A stretch of DNA of 57,302 nt, from assembly GCA_027729635.1 (NCBI GenBank), contig JAQCEM010000013.1:1-57302 (forward strand). The letters run 5' to 3'. The position numbers and the translations under genes are program-made. Below the pieces are notes generated by a model, which saw only the letters and a program-made list of their open reading frames with translations, ran no database searches and was not told the DNA's origin. Source of the DNA: Casp-actino8 sp001510335. GTDB lineage: Bacteria > Actinomycetota > Acidimicrobiia > Acidimicrobiales > Ilumatobacteraceae. Shown here one piece after another: positions 16,534-26,239 of the stretch; the stretch's first letter is position 1; every line of letters starts with the position of its first letter.

Positions 16534-17976
16534 TCAGTCTTGCAGGTGGCTGAGGAATTCTGCAGTGCTTTGGGCAGTTTTTTCAGCCTGGTTAACACAG
16601 GCCGGTATTCCGATTCCACGCCAACTAGCCCCCGTGACAAAGATGCCAGGGTTGTGTTGGGTCAGTGCGGATTCAACCGACTCAACATGTTTCATATGAC
16701 CGGGACGGTATTGAGGGAATGCCTCGGGCCAGCGAGTCACGCGGAACGAATCGGGAGTGAGCGAGGTCTGCGTATGGCGACTTACTTCATCAACGACTTG
16801 GCGAACGATGCGCTCGTCGTCCCATTCATGAATCAAATCTTGTATCGGTGCTCCATCACGGCCGAGTGAAACTCGCAGAATCATGGATCCGTCACTGGGC
16901 TTCCAGTGCGACCACTTGTTCGAGCCAAATGAGGCCGCAGTAACACGATCTTGGTCTGGCTTGGCAACGAGATAGCCGCTGAGGCCTGCCAACTTAGGTA
17001 AATCTGTTTCGACCGTTTTGATCGTCGCCATCACAACTGAGGCATGTTCGGTTGAACCGAGCAGAGTCGCCACATCTGCGTTGAGAGAATTCAATAAGTG
17101 TGCTGATGCGCGGGCTGGCGATGCGATGATGACCGAGTCGGCTGTGATGGACGATGCGGTATCGCTACTCATTTCAATTAAGTAGCGAGTATTGGCGCGA
17201 GTGATGCCTTGAACGGTCGTCGATGTTGCGATGTGGCCACCAAGAGCAAGGATCGCATCGTTTAACGACTGCGTCATTGTGGCCAAACCACTACGTGGTG
17301 TTTCAAAAATTGGAGCAGCTGATTTTGGAGCATTGGCCATTTGCTTGCGAGCCGTTAAAAGAACACTACGACCACCGGCAAGTGCAGCCAGTTGCGGAAC
17401 CATCTCTAAACTGAAGTTGTTGGTGTCGGCGGCATAGATACTTCCGACGAGTGGATCAACAAGCAACTGTTGAACCTCTTTGCCGAAACGTTGACGAATG
17501 AGGTTGCCGATTGCATCTTTGTGATCTCCGCTTGAGGGCAAAATTGGTTCAAGTGCGGCCCGAATTTTCCCGTGCCATGACATCAGACTGCTCGTTGCCA
17601 GTGACATCACGCCGGTTGGTACTCCGAGCATTAAGCCTTCTGGGATGGGATGCAGTTTTTTGTGCATGACGGCAGCGTGGCCAGCGGTTGGATGAGTGAT
17701 GTCACCACCAAGATTGAGTTCGCGGGCAAGTGCTACTGCGTGAGGAACTCGCGCGAGATAGGCATCGGGGCCTTCATCAATGGCTGCGATTCCAGCGAAT
17801 GGCGACGTACGAATTTTGCCACCAACCGATGCGCTCGATTCAACAACGGTGACAGTTAATGCTGGTCCAGAGTAGTCGGAAGCAGACGCAAGTTTGAGTA
17901 GTCGATAAGCCGCAGTTAAACCAGTGATACCCGCACCGATAACAACAACGTGTTTCGGATCGGTAGCTGAGCTCAT
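16534..17976 (-). CDS. hemY: Protoporphyrinogen/coproporphyrinogen III oxidase (HemY/CgoX)
   Basis: 480 aa FAD amine-oxidase-fold protein. The dinucleotide-binding GAGITGLTAAYRL (about 14-26), VVESSASVGGKI and the GPDAYLAR segment identify HemY. In Actinomycetota this enzyme normally oxidises coproporphyrinogen III to coproporphyrin III in the coproporphyrin-dependent branch of heme synthesis. The start overlaps the hemH stop by 4 bases (ATGA). The HemQ/ChdC decarboxylase that would complete the branch is not in the window. Confidence 0.93.
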   Translation of the reverse strand: MSSATDPKHVVVIGAGITGLTAAYRLLKLASASDYSGPALTVTVVESSASVGGKIRTSPFAGIAAIDEGPDAYLARVPHAVALARELNLGGDITHPTAGHAAVMHKKLHPIPEGLMLGVPTGVMSLATSSLMSWHGKIRAALEPILPSSGDHKDAIGNLIRQRFGKEVQQLLVDPLVGSIYAADTNNFSLEMVPQLAALAGGRSVLLTARKQMANAPKSAAPIFETPRSGLATMTQSLNDAILALGGHIATSTTVQGITRANTRYLIEMSSDTASSITADSVIIASPARASAHLLNSLNADVATLLGSTEHASVVMATIKTVETDLPKLAGLSGYLVAKPDQDRVTAASFGSNKWSHWKPSDGSMILRVSLGRDGAPIQDLIHEWDDERIVRQVVDEVSRHTQTSLTPDSFRVTRWPEAFPQYRPGHMKHVESVESALTQHNPGIFVTGASWRGIGIPACVNQAEKTAQSTAEFLSHLQD

Positions 17977-18890
17977 GACTGGGCTGACACCACTCGTTGA
18001 GCTAGAGCATGCATGATTGTTGCATCGTCATTGACACAATTCGTGCGATCAAAGGCCAAACCTTTTGCTTCAGCATGTTGTTTCGCTTCAATATCAAGGT
18101 CAAAAAGAACTTCTAGGTGGTCAGCCACAAATCCGCATGCACAGACAATGACTCCCGAGGCGTTTTCGCTTTCAGCCAAATCATCAATGACGGCCAAAAT
18201 GTCGGGTCCAATCCACGGCTCAGGGGTACGTCCTGCTGACTGCCAAGCAATTGACCATGATGACCACGAATCCAAACCGGCCGCGGTGGCAACTGCCTCG
18301 GCGGTTGATCGCAATTCATCGGGATAAGGATCGCCAGCATCGATGATGCGTTGCGGTAGCGAATGGGCAGTAAAAAGAACTTTTGTGTTTGTTGGCATTG
18401 AAGAAAGGCGCGTGCGTAAATCGGCGGCTAAGAATTCAACAAACGCGGACTCGGTCGCCCAAGAGTCAATCGAGGCAACTGTCATGCCATGTGGCTCGGC
18501 GGCAGCTCGGGCGCGACCCATGTATTGGCCGATTGAGAATGACGAGTAGTGCGGTGCAAGCACCAATCCGATGATGTGTTGAAAACCGCGGGCTGCCAAA
18601 TCAGTGACGGCAGTTTCAATCATGGGTTCAGCATGCTTGAGACCAAGGACAACTTCGTATGTGTCTGGAGCGATGGAGTTCAGTGCAGTTTGCAATGCAT
18701 CGCGCTGCGCTTCGGTGCGAGCAGCGAGCGGCGAGATGCCACCGATGGCGTCATAGCGCGCGACTAAATCAGCAAGTTGTTCGGGGGTCGGCGCGCGACC
18801 ACGACGAATGTCGGTGTAGTAGGGCTCAATTTCGGCGGGCGTACGCGGTGTGCCGTAGGCCATGAGGAGAACTGCAGTTTTTTGAGTCAT
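17973..18890 (-). CDS. hemH: Ferrochelatase (coproporphyrin ferrochelatase type)
   Basis: 305 aa. Inserts Fe2+ into the porphyrin. It has the family opening VLLMAYGTP, the metal-binding His in FTAHSLP and the conserved Glu in FVADHLEVLFDLDIEA. It is at the short end for the family and has few cysteines near the C-terminus, so a [2Fe-2S] cluster of the kind known in some actinobacterial enzymes is not obvious. Overlaps hemE and hemY by 4 bases at each side, so translational coupling is likely. Confidence 0.94.
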   Translation of the reverse strand: MTQKTAVLLMAYGTPRTPAEIEPYYTDIRRGRAPTPEQLADLVARYDAIGGISPLAARTEAQRDALQTALNSIAPDTYEVVLGLKHAEPMIETAVTDLAARGFQHIIGLVLAPHYSSFSIGQYMGRARAAAEPHGMTVASIDSWATESAFVEFLAADLRTRLSSMPTNTKVLFTAHSLPQRIIDAGDPYPDELRSTAEAVATAAGLDSWSSWSIAWQSAGRTPEPWIGPDILAVIDDLAESENASGVIVCACGFVADHLEVLFDLDIEAKQHAEAKGLAFDRTNCVNDDATIMHALAQRVVSAQS

Positions 18891-19951
18891 GATTCTTCGA
18901 TTCGGGTTTTTTCGTGGACAAATGCAACAACATCTTCAAGAACAGCGGGGTCGGTTGTTGGGTCGACTCCGTGCCCAAGATTAAAAATGTGACCGGGATG
19001 ACTGGCGTTGTCGTCAAGAACTTTTTCAGCACCAACAAGCGCCGCCTGCGAACCTGCCAGAACTAGTGCTGGATCAAGGTTGCCTTGCACGACGAGATTG
19101 GCGCCCATTCGTTGACGAGCAGACTGAATAGGAGTTCGCCAATCAATGCCCATTACTTTCGGACCTGCCTCGTACATTGATTCCAAGAGGTGGTCGCATC
19201 CGATACCGAAATGAATACCGCCGACTCTGGGGTGTAGTTCGCGAAGTTGATCAAAGACTTTTTTACTGTGGGGCAGAACGAACTCCCGGTAGTCCGCATT
19301 TGATAGTGACCCAGCCCATGAGTCAAACAATTGAAACGCACGAGCGCCAGCTGAGATTTGAGCGTCAATGAAAGTCACCGAATGTTGAACGAGACGATCC
19401 ATGAGCTGGTGCCAAAGTTCTGGCTCAAGATGAATCATTCGCTTGGTGTTTTGATACGTGCGTGACGGTCGACCTTCAATCAGGTAACTCGCGACGGTAA
19501 ATGGCGCTCCGGCAAACGCGAGCAGCGGTACAGAAGTTGGCAGCTCAGCGACAAGAAGTTTGACGGTCTCGATGACGTAGGAAACATCGTTGGCTTCAAG
19601 TGGTCGTAAGCGCTTGAGGTCGACGGGTGAACGAAATGCATTTTCGGCAACAGGTCCGGTTCCGGGTGCGACGTCAATACCAAAACCGACCGCATGCGGT
19701 GGAACGACAATGTCGCTGTAGAGCACGGCCGCATCGACGCCGTAGCGAAGAACCGGTTGCAATGTGATCTCAGCGGCCAGTGTCGGTTGTTTGATGGCTT
19801 CAAGAATGCTTCCGCTTCCCCGAATTGCTTTGTACTCAGGAAGACTGCGACCGGCCTGACGCATGAACCACACCGGGGTATGCCGATGTTTGTGACCGTT
19901 CGCTGCAGCGAGGAACGGTGAATCAACGGGTTGGTTGGGCGACGCAGACAT
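18887..19951 (-). CDS. hemE: Uroporphyrinogen decarboxylase
   Basis: 354 aa, standard length. It decarboxylates the four acetate side chains of uroporphyrinogen III. The N-terminal signature PVWFMRQAGRSLPEYK carries the conserved Arg residues that hold the substrate, and YSDIVVPPHAVGFGID follows with the catalytic Asp. First gene of the leftward operon; 111 bases separate it from the M48 protease stop on the same strand, the likely place of the promoter. Confidence 0.96.
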   Translation of the reverse strand: MSASPNQPVDSPFLAAANGHKHRHTPVWFMRQAGRSLPEYKAIRGSGSILEAIKQPTLAAEITLQPVLRYGVDAAVLYSDIVVPPHAVGFGIDVAPGTGPVAENAFRSPVDLKRLRPLEANDVSYVIETVKLLVAELPTSVPLLAFAGAPFTVASYLIEGRPSRTYQNTKRMIHLEPELWHQLMDRLVQHSVTFIDAQISAGARAFQLFDSWAGSLSNADYREFVLPHSKKVFDQLRELHPRVGGIHFGIGCDHLLESMYEAGPKVMGIDWRTPIQSARQRMGANLVVQGNLDPALVLAGSQAALVGAEKVLDDNASHPGHIFNLGHGVDPTTDPAVLEDVVAFVHEKTRIEES

Positions 19952-20062
19952 TACTTATGACGATATCCGTGACCCTGGTGCTGCGCCTGATTGCTCGGGA
20001 ACTAAACCGTGTAATTAGAGGATTTGCGACACATCGTAAGGGCGTCGTCGAAGTGCGCTTGA

Positions 20063-20983
20063 TTACTTGAGGCCCGTTGATGGATGTCTCCAGTCACCTG
20101 GCCGCAAGGACGCTTCAATGCGCGCGATACGAGTTCTTGCCGGTGGGTGAGATGAACTTTTGTCGCGGGAACCGGCGGTCTTTTTCAGGGCTGCCGATAA
20201 TTGTCGACCGTAACCCATGCGTACGACGCGTTGATCGGCTTGAAATTCTGCCGAACGTCCAACCGAATTTCCGAGATAACGCATCATTGAATATCCAGAG
20301 CGAAAGAACCAAGAAAAAGCATTGAAGATGAAGGCAATTGTCTGTCCGAGTAAGCGAGCCAACTGAGAACTACGAGCGAACGTATTCGTGGCAGCCTTCG
20401 ACACATTGTTCATGAATGCGCCGACCCTTTCGAGTAGATACACTGGCAATGTCAACCACTGACCAATCGTTAATGCGACTGTATGAGAACCAAGGTGATG
20501 GCATAACTCATGGGCTAAGACCCCGCACAGTTCATCGTGATTGAGTTCGTGGGTTGCAAATGATGTGACGATGACGAGGTGTCCGCCGCTGGCAAATGCG
20601 TTGAGATCTTTGTCATCGACAACGCCGACGACAAAATGACGTTTGCGGAGGTGCCAGGCTTGAGTGACTTCATTAAACGCTTTTTGCAGTTTGGGGGCCT
20701 CGCGCGAACTGGGCTTGCGGGCGCCCATAAGGAGGGTCAGCACTCGTCGTTGAAAGGCCGGAATGAAGAGAACTAAGCCCGCCACAAGGTAACCGAGGAG
20801 CACTTTCCAGAGTGCAACGCCAGTGATCCAATGGATGGGAAGCCAGAAAATAGTGATCGCTATCGCCCAAAGGGGAGAAATGGCCACGACTGGAACGAAG
20901 GCGTACAGAGCGGCCCGATCGAAGTCGCGCCGCCTTTTGTGACTCTGACCTCGTCTTTCGTTCTCTGTCCAACTGGGAGTCAT
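20063..20983 (-). CDS. M48-family membrane metalloprotease
   Basis: 306 aa. Two hydrophobic helices near the N-terminus (about 27-50 and 58-78) and two weaker ones later. The zinc site is HELCHH (H158, E159, H162) with the third ligand Glu in EFQAD (E246), the HtpX/Ste24 pattern. The C-terminus ends with the usual SHPPARTRIARIE segment. Such proteases work in membrane protein quality control. Arg/Lys-rich N-terminus faces the cytoplasm by the positive-inside rule. Confidence 0.9.
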   Translation of the reverse strand: MTPSWTENERRGQSHKRRRDFDRAALYAFVPVVAISPLWAIAITIFWLPIHWITGVALWKVLLGYLVAGLVLFIPAFQRRVLTLLMGARKPSSREAPKLQKAFNEVTQAWHLRKRHFVVGVVDDKDLNAFASGGHLVIVTSFATHELNHDELCGVLAHELCHHLGSHTVALTIGQWLTLPVYLLERVGAFMNNVSKAATNTFARSSQLARLLGQTIAFIFNAFSWFFRSGYSMMRYLGNSVGRSAEFQADQRVVRMGYGRQLSAALKKTAGSRDKSSSHPPARTRIARIEASLRPGDWRHPSTGLK

Positions 20984-21138
20984 GGATTTTTGGTTTCCTC
21001 AGGAGTCTTCGTGGGGTTGACGACATGCTTCGCCATATGAATCATGCCCCATATTGAAGAAAGTTCGCTGACTTATTCAAGGTTGATCAGATATTGGCCG
21101 AAAAGAACCAAGTAAATCAGCAGTTGAGGGGTCATTTT

Positions 21139-22878
21139 GTGACAAAGATTCAAGTCAACAACACCGAGGTCGTGCGCCCATCGCATCACTCGGCGCGCTT
21201 GTTGCTCGACCTTGCTCGAACTCATGAAGCCACCGAACCTGAACGATCGCGGGCTCTTGTTCAACAGGCTCGAGCATTAGCTCGCGCAAATCAAGATTTT
21301 GAATGTGAAGCAGAATCGCTCTATCGGTTGGCATCATTGGCGCATTACGACGGGCAACCCGGTGATGCATTTGCAATAGCTGTTGAAGCTCGTGATTTCG
21401 CCATGGCCCACGATGTCCCGCTCGTCGTCGCATGGTCATTAAGTCTGATCGGTTTGGTGCACAGCAATTCAGGAAACCACTCAGAGGCATTGTCATGTTC
21501 GCTGCAGGCGCTTGATTGTTATCGCGGAACTGAGCACCGCATCGATGAAGGCAACATGCTCAACACTATTGCTTCGATTTACCACGAGCTTGGTGACACC
21601 GATCGAGCAATCGTGAATTACGAAGCAGCAATGAATGCGAATGCTCAACTGAATCGCCCTGATTTTGATGCCATTACCTTGGCGAACGTTGCGTTCTTAC
21701 GGGCCGAACGCGGCGAATTCGACACTGCAATCGAAATCGGTGAACGCGCCCTGGCCTTATGTCAGATGCATGCGGTTGGATTCTTGCCCGAAGTACTTGC
21801 GGCACTCGCTGGCGCCTACGGCGGCCGTGGTCAATTTGATCAAGCTCGGACATTATTGAACGCCGCATTGGCGATGCTTGATGCGTCGAGTGTTTCATTT
21901 GATGACGCGGTTCGCTCGAGCGTCGAACTTGCCTTCGGTCGAGTCGAGCTATCTGCGAAGAATGATGCTGAAGCGTTATCGCACTTTTGTCGTGCACTCG
22001 GATTAGCAGTAGTGATCAATGCCAAGCCCATTGAATTTTCGGCACACTGTGCTTTGGCAGATTTGTATAAGGCGATGGGCCAGTTTGAAGAGGCCGTCTA
22101 TCACTTAGAGAAAAAGTTCGCGATCAATCAGTCAATCTTCAATGAGGGCACCGATATTCGCATCAAGACTCTGCAGGTTGCTCACGAAGCAGAGGAATCT
22201 CGTCAACAGGCAGAAATCCTGCGCTTGCGCACGAGTGAGCTTGAAGGTTTGGTTCGTGGTCGGACAACCGAACTTGAACAGTTTCAACTTGAAGCGCTTG
22301 AGCGTCTGGCGATTCTCGGAGAGTTCCGTGACACCGATACTGGTGAACACACGTCACGAGTTGGCGACATGTGTGCTGAAATTGCCCACGAACTTGGTCA
22401 AGATCCGGCGTGGTCAGAGCGTTTACGTTTAGCGGCCCGATTGCACGACATCGGCAAAGTTGCGATTCCGGATTCAATTTTGTTAAAGCCTGGGCCGTTG
22501 ACACCAGCAGAATTTGAAGTGATGAAGACGCACACCACACTTGGTGCGCGTATTTTGTCGGGCAGCACCTCGCCACTAGTGCAGTTGGCTGAAGAGGTTG
22601 CCCTCAATCATCATGAGCGTTGGGATGCGCTGGGCTATCCCAATCAAGTCGGGGCAACTGATGTGCCATTGTCGGGTCGTATCTGTGCAGTGGCGGATGT
22701 TTTTGACGCTCTTACGAGTGAACGGGTGTATAAAAAGGCTTGGACGGTTGACGATGCGGTCCGCTACATCGCGCGGGCCGCCGGTACACAGTTCGATCCG
22801 ACAGTGGTCAAAGCATTTATGCACATTGCCCACTCAAGATTGGTGACTGACCCCCATTTCGCTGACTCAATCCGCTAG
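21139..22878 (+). CDS. TPR-repeat and HD-GYP phosphodiesterase-type protein
   Basis: 579 aa from the GTG at 21139, which has GAGGGG seven bases upstream; a TTG at 21094 is the next in-frame option. The N-terminal two thirds are helical TPR-like repeats (about 20-370) followed by a coiled coil, then an HD-GYP domain: LHDIGKVAIPD (H436, D437), HHERWDALGYP (H491, H492), and RICAVADVFDALTSERVYK. HD-GYP enzymes hydrolyse cyclic di-GMP. The usual DG before GYP is DA here, but metal ligands are kept. No membrane helix, so cytoplasmic; TPRs suggest a protein partner. Confidence 0.92.
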   Translation: MTKIQVNNTEVVRPSHHSARLLLDLARTHEATEPERSRALVQQARALARANQDFECEAESLYRLASLAHYDGQPGDAFAIAVEARDFAMAHDVPLVVAWSLSLIGLVHSNSGNHSEALSCSLQALDCYRGTEHRIDEGNMLNTIASIYHELGDTDRAIVNYEAAMNANAQLNRPDFDAITLANVAFLRAERGEFDTAIEIGERALALCQMHAVGFLPEVLAALAGAYGGRGQFDQARTLLNAALAMLDASSVSFDDAVRSSVELAFGRVELSAKNDAEALSHFCRALGLAVVINAKPIEFSAHCALADLYKAMGQFEEAVYHLEKKFAINQSIFNEGTDIRIKTLQVAHEAEESRQQAEILRLRTSELEGLVRGRTTELEQFQLEALERLAILGEFRDTDTGEHTSRVGDMCAEIAHELGQDPAWSERLRLAARLHDIGKVAIPDSILLKPGPLTPAEFEVMKTHTTLGARILSGSTSPLVQLAEEVALNHHERWDALGYPNQVGATDVPLSGRICAVADVFDALTSERVYKKAWTVDDAVRYIARAAGTQFDPTVVKAFMHIAHSRLVTDPHFADSIR

Positions 22879-22887
22879 AACTGCTGT

Positions 22888-23661
22888 ATGAGTTCACATA
22901 TCGACAAGGCCCCCGTTATCGCTGGAGCCGAATCATGGAGTCACGTTGGTAACAAGCGTGTCGGAGCGTTATGCATCCATGGCTTCACTGGTAACCCCTC
23001 GTCGATGCGTGGTGTCGCTGAAGCATTTGCTGATGCTGGATACGATGTGGAGTTACCACGATTGCCAGGTCATGGCACCGCCGTTTCAGACATGATCCTG
23101 AGCCGTTGGAGTGATTGGTCCTTTGAAGTCGCGGCCGCGTACGCCCGGCTTGCCGCACGAGTCGACAAAGTTGTTGTAGCCGGACTCTCAATGGGTGGAT
23201 CGTTGACTTTGTGGACAGCGATACAACAACCTTCGGTCTCGGGAATTATCTGTATCAATCCAGTCTCGCAACCATATGCTGATGAAATGGTTGAGAGTGT
23301 CAAAGGAATGTTGGCCGAGGGAACCGAAATGTTTCCCGGGATCGGCTCAGATATTGCTGATCCCAATGTGAAGGAAAGTTCGTACCCCGAAACTCCACTC
23401 GCACCTTTGGTGTCAATGGTTGAAGATGGCATTAAGCCAATGTTGGCGCAGTATGGATCTTGCAAAATTCCGATGTTGTTGATCACTTCGAAGAATGACC
23501 ATGTTGTGGATCCTGCAACAAGTGATGAACTGGCGGCTCAGTGGGGTGGACCAGTTGAACGAATTTTGCTAGATCGCAGCTTTCATGTGGCAACGCAGGA
23601 TTACGACAAAGATTTCGTTAATGAATCTGCTTTGGCATTTGCGGCAAAAGTAACCTCATGA
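22888..23661 (+). CDS. Alpha/beta hydrolase, carboxylesterase/monoacylglycerol lipase type
   Basis: 257 aa. The oxyanion segment CIHGFTGNPSSM resembles thermophilic Est30 and bacterial monoacylglycerol lipases. The triad is visible: nucleophile GLSMGG (S101), Asp in SKNDHVVDP (D204) and His in SFHVATQDYD (H233). No signal peptide. Starts 9 bases after the HD-GYP gene and overlaps lgt by 4 bases, so the three may be one transcript. Confidence 0.9.
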   Translation: MSSHIDKAPVIAGAESWSHVGNKRVGALCIHGFTGNPSSMRGVAEAFADAGYDVELPRLPGHGTAVSDMILSRWSDWSFEVAAAYARLAARVDKVVVAGLSMGGSLTLWTAIQQPSVSGIICINPVSQPYADEMVESVKGMLAEGTEMFPGIGSDIADPNVKESSYPETPLAPLVSMVEDGIKPMLAQYGSCKIPMLLITSKNDHVVDPATSDELAAQWGGPVERILLDRSFHVATQDYDKDFVNESALAFAAKVTS

Positions 23662-24533
23662 GTTTTCTTTCGTACATCCCAAGTCCCGGAAGTGCCTCAA
23701 TCCATATTGGGCCGTTGCAGTTACGTGCTTATGGATTGATGATTGCCATTGGCGTGATTGTTGCTGTTCGTATCTGGGGCAAGCGAATGACACTGATCGG
23801 TGTCGGCGGACCTGAAGAAGCGGCCTCAATTGCGACATGGGCCGTGCCAGCGGGTGTGATTGGGGCTCGGCTCTATCACGTGGCAACCGAGTGGGATCGT
23901 TTTTCTGATGATCTAGGTTCGATTTTCAAAGTTTGGAAGGGTGGCCTTGGTATTCCGGGTGGCATCTTGCTTGGTGCAATTGCCGCAGTTGTTGTTGCTA
24001 GGAGACGCAACATGGATATCGGCCAAATGTTGTGGGCAGTGGCGCCTGCTTTACCAGTGGCGCAAGCAATCGGTCGTCTAGGTAACTGGTGGAATCAGGA
24101 ATTGTTTGGTCGACCCACCACCTTGCCATGGGGCTTGAAAATTGATGCGAAAAAAATGCCCGATGGTTATGCGCCAGGCACTTTGTTCCACCCGACATTT
24201 CTGTATGAGGCCCTGTGGAATCTTGCATTGGCAGTACTTTTGATTGTGGTCGGTCGTCGGATGATGACGTCGCGGCCGGGGCGCCTCATGGCCCTATATG
24301 TCGGAGGTTACGGTCTCGGTCGTTTCTGGGTTGAGGGATTGCGTATCGATCCGACCAAGAGTGGCGGCGGATTGCGCCTGAATCAGTGGATGGCCATCGC
24401 AATGATCGCCGGTTGTTTGTTGTATCTGCTCGTAGATGCGCGCCGGGCTCAGAAACCTTCAGAAACGAGCATCTCAGAGCCGAATGTTTCTGAACCCAAC
24501 GACTATCGTCAGGAAGATGTCGAATCAAACTGA
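23658..24533 (+). CDS. lgt: Prolipoprotein diacylglyceryl transferase
   Basis: 291 aa, seven hydrophobic segments. It transfers diacylglyceryl from phosphatidylglycerol to the lipobox Cys, the first step of lipoprotein maturation. Signature GRLGNWWNQELFGRPT (conserved Arg and Asn) and the FHPTFLYEALWN segment with the conserved His-Pro and Glu are present. The window also holds several lipobox proteins that would be its substrates. Its last 17 bases overlap the following crotonase gene. Confidence 0.95.
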   Translation: MSFLSYIPSPGSASIHIGPLQLRAYGLMIAIGVIVAVRIWGKRMTLIGVGGPEEAASIATWAVPAGVIGARLYHVATEWDRFSDDLGSIFKVWKGGLGIPGGILLGAIAAVVVARRRNMDIGQMLWAVAPALPVAQAIGRLGNWWNQELFGRPTTLPWGLKIDAKKMPDGYAPGTLFHPTFLYEALWNLALAVLLIVVGRRMMTSRPGRLMALYVGGYGLGRFWVEGLRIDPTKSGGGLRLNQWMAIAMIAGCLLYLLVDARRAQKPSETSISEPNVSEPNDYRQEDVESN

Positions 24534-25317
24534 TTTAGTTCTGGTCTCTGTTGAGAAGACTGGTATCGGAGTCATCACTCTGAATAACCCCGATCGCATG
24601 AACGCGTGGAGCGCGGCGATGTCGGCGCAGTTCTTTGCTCGGCTGGAAGAATGTCGCGTGAACCCAGAGGTTCGCGTCGTTGTCGTGACTGGTGCCGGAA
24701 AAGGATTTTGTCCAGGCGCCGATATGGACGCGCTGAATCAGATTCGTGCGAACCCCGCAGGTGGTGCCGGCCCCGCAACAGGTGCTGGTCGCTTTAGCGA
24801 TTTCATTTCGTATCCCAAGCCAATGATTGCAGCGATGAATGGTTCCGCTGCTGGCGTCGGTTTTGTGTTGGCGTTGTTCTGCGACCTTCGTTTTGCGGCA
24901 AGTGGTATCAAGCTCACAACATCGTTTAGTCGTCGTGGATTGATTGCTGAATACGGTTCGTCATGGGCACTACCGAAGTTGATTGGTATGCCTCGTGCAC
25001 TTGATCTGTTGTTGTCGGGCCGTGTCATTACTGCGGACGAGGCAGAACGTATGGGTCTAGTGAATCAGGTCGTGCCAGCCGAAGAATTGATGAGTCATGT
25101 GATGGCGTACGCGGCTGATTTGGCTGAGAACTGCTGCCCAACTAGTTGGGCACATATGAAGAGGCAGGTCTATGGCGATTGGGAAATCGATGCCGATACA
25201 GCAACGACGAATTCAATTCACATGATGAATGCTTCGGTCATGCGACCTGATTTCCAAGAAGGTGTGCAGTCGTACCTTGATAAGCGCGCCCCGCAATTCG
25301 CGCCATTTACTGAATGA
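24517..25317 (+). CDS. Enoyl-CoA hydratase/isomerase (crotonase) family protein
   Basis: 266 aa from ATG 24517, directly preceded by AGGAAG; it overlaps lgt by 17 bases. Crotonase fold with the oxyanion-hole segments CPGADMDAL and NGSAAGVGF. At the first classical catalytic position (Glu144 of rat hydratase) this protein has a hydrophobic residue in GFVLALFCD; the second Glu is kept in GLIAEYGSSW. Activity is therefore more likely isomerase, hydrolase or other crotonase chemistry than plain hydration. Substrate unknown. Confidence 0.87.
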   Translation: MSNQTDLVLVSVEKTGIGVITLNNPDRMNAWSAAMSAQFFARLEECRVNPEVRVVVVTGAGKGFCPGADMDALNQIRANPAGGAGPATGAGRFSDFISYPKPMIAAMNGSAAGVGFVLALFCDLRFAASGIKLTTSFSRRGLIAEYGSSWALPKLIGMPRALDLLLSGRVITADEAERMGLVNQVVPAEELMSHVMAYAADLAENCCPTSWAHMKRQVYGDWEIDADTATTNSIHMMNASVMRPDFQEGVQSYLDKRAPQFAPFTE

Positions 25318-25320
25318 TTG

Positions 25321-26178
25321 TTACTGGCTGATAGCACGTAATTTCTCGGCGAGTTGTTCAGGCACAACTGGGTTGAAATATTCGCCAGCACCAACCTCGG
25401 CTGCTGCAATGAAACGAGCTAATCCTTTTTGGCGCCACGGTGAAACAATTTCGATGCTCATCCACGCGTCGTTCACTGAACCATTGGCGGGTTGTTGGTT
25501 AATCCACATCATGTACGGCAGTGGCATCTCAAAAAGTTGATCAAGACGATTGATCGTTTGAATTAACGATGCGGCTAAATCATGTCGTTGGTTTGGCGAA
25601 AGAGATTGTAAGTCGCCGACCCGTTGGCGAGGGGCCAAAGTCACGGCCGTGGGGTAGACCGATGCGAAGGGAACAAAACTTGTCCATTCGGCATTGGTGC
25701 TGATGATTCGTTCAGTGGTGCCGTCTGGTGTCCACGAATTCGCAAAGAGTTGACGCGGGCGTTCAGGAACATGGTCATAAGAATAGATTTGACCGTGTGG
25801 ATGTGAAATCGTCGCACCAACCTCGGCGCCGCGATTCTCGAAAACCAAAACGTAGTCAACATCGGAGCGAGCAGATAGTTGCGAAGTTCTCTCGGCCCAT
25901 AGATCAATGACTTTGGTGGCCTGATCGATAGAAAGTGAACCGAATGATGCATTGTGGTCACTGGTATACAAAATGACTTCACAGCGATCGTCGGGCATGG
26001 GTGGCCAGCGATTGACGAAGGAACGAACGTCGTAAGGTTCGGGAGCTTCAAGTCCGCCGATACAAAATGGACAATCTGATGTCACTGCATTGGTCGCCAA
26101 ATTTGGTCGTGATTGACGATTGCCAACGACGTGTACAACTGTCCCAAGAGCAGGGTCAACACGACGATCTTGGTCCAC
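25321..26178 (-). CDS. galT: Galactose-1-phosphate uridylyltransferase
   Basis: About 285 aa from the GTG at 26178. It exchanges UMP between UDP-glucose and galactose-1-phosphate in the Leloir pathway. The nucleophile motif is HPHGQ (in ISHPHGQIYSY), the zinc-site CPFC is near the N-terminus, and the opening R.DP.LG..V.VVGNRQSRP matches the family. The frame extends to 26337 across the divergent alpha-galactosidase gene, but that part has no homology-like features. No galK or galE is in the window. Confidence 0.9.
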   Translation of the reverse strand: MDQDRRVDPALGTVVHVVGNRQSRPNLATNAVTSDCPFCIGGLEAPEPYDVRSFVNRWPPMPDDRCEVILYTSDHNASFGSLSIDQATKVIDLWAERTSQLSARSDVDYVLVFENRGAEVGATISHPHGQIYSYDHVPERPRQLFANSWTPDGTTERIISTNAEWTSFVPFASVYPTAVTLAPRQRVGDLQSLSPNQRHDLAASLIQTINRLDQLFEMPLPYMMWINQQPANGSVNDAWMSIEIVSPWRQKGLARFIAAAEVGAGEYFNPVVPEQLAEKLRAISQ

Positions 26179-26239
26179 ACGGACATTCTCGCACTTGTTT
26201 GTGAGGCATATCGGGAATTTGCGTCGTACGATTCGGGTT

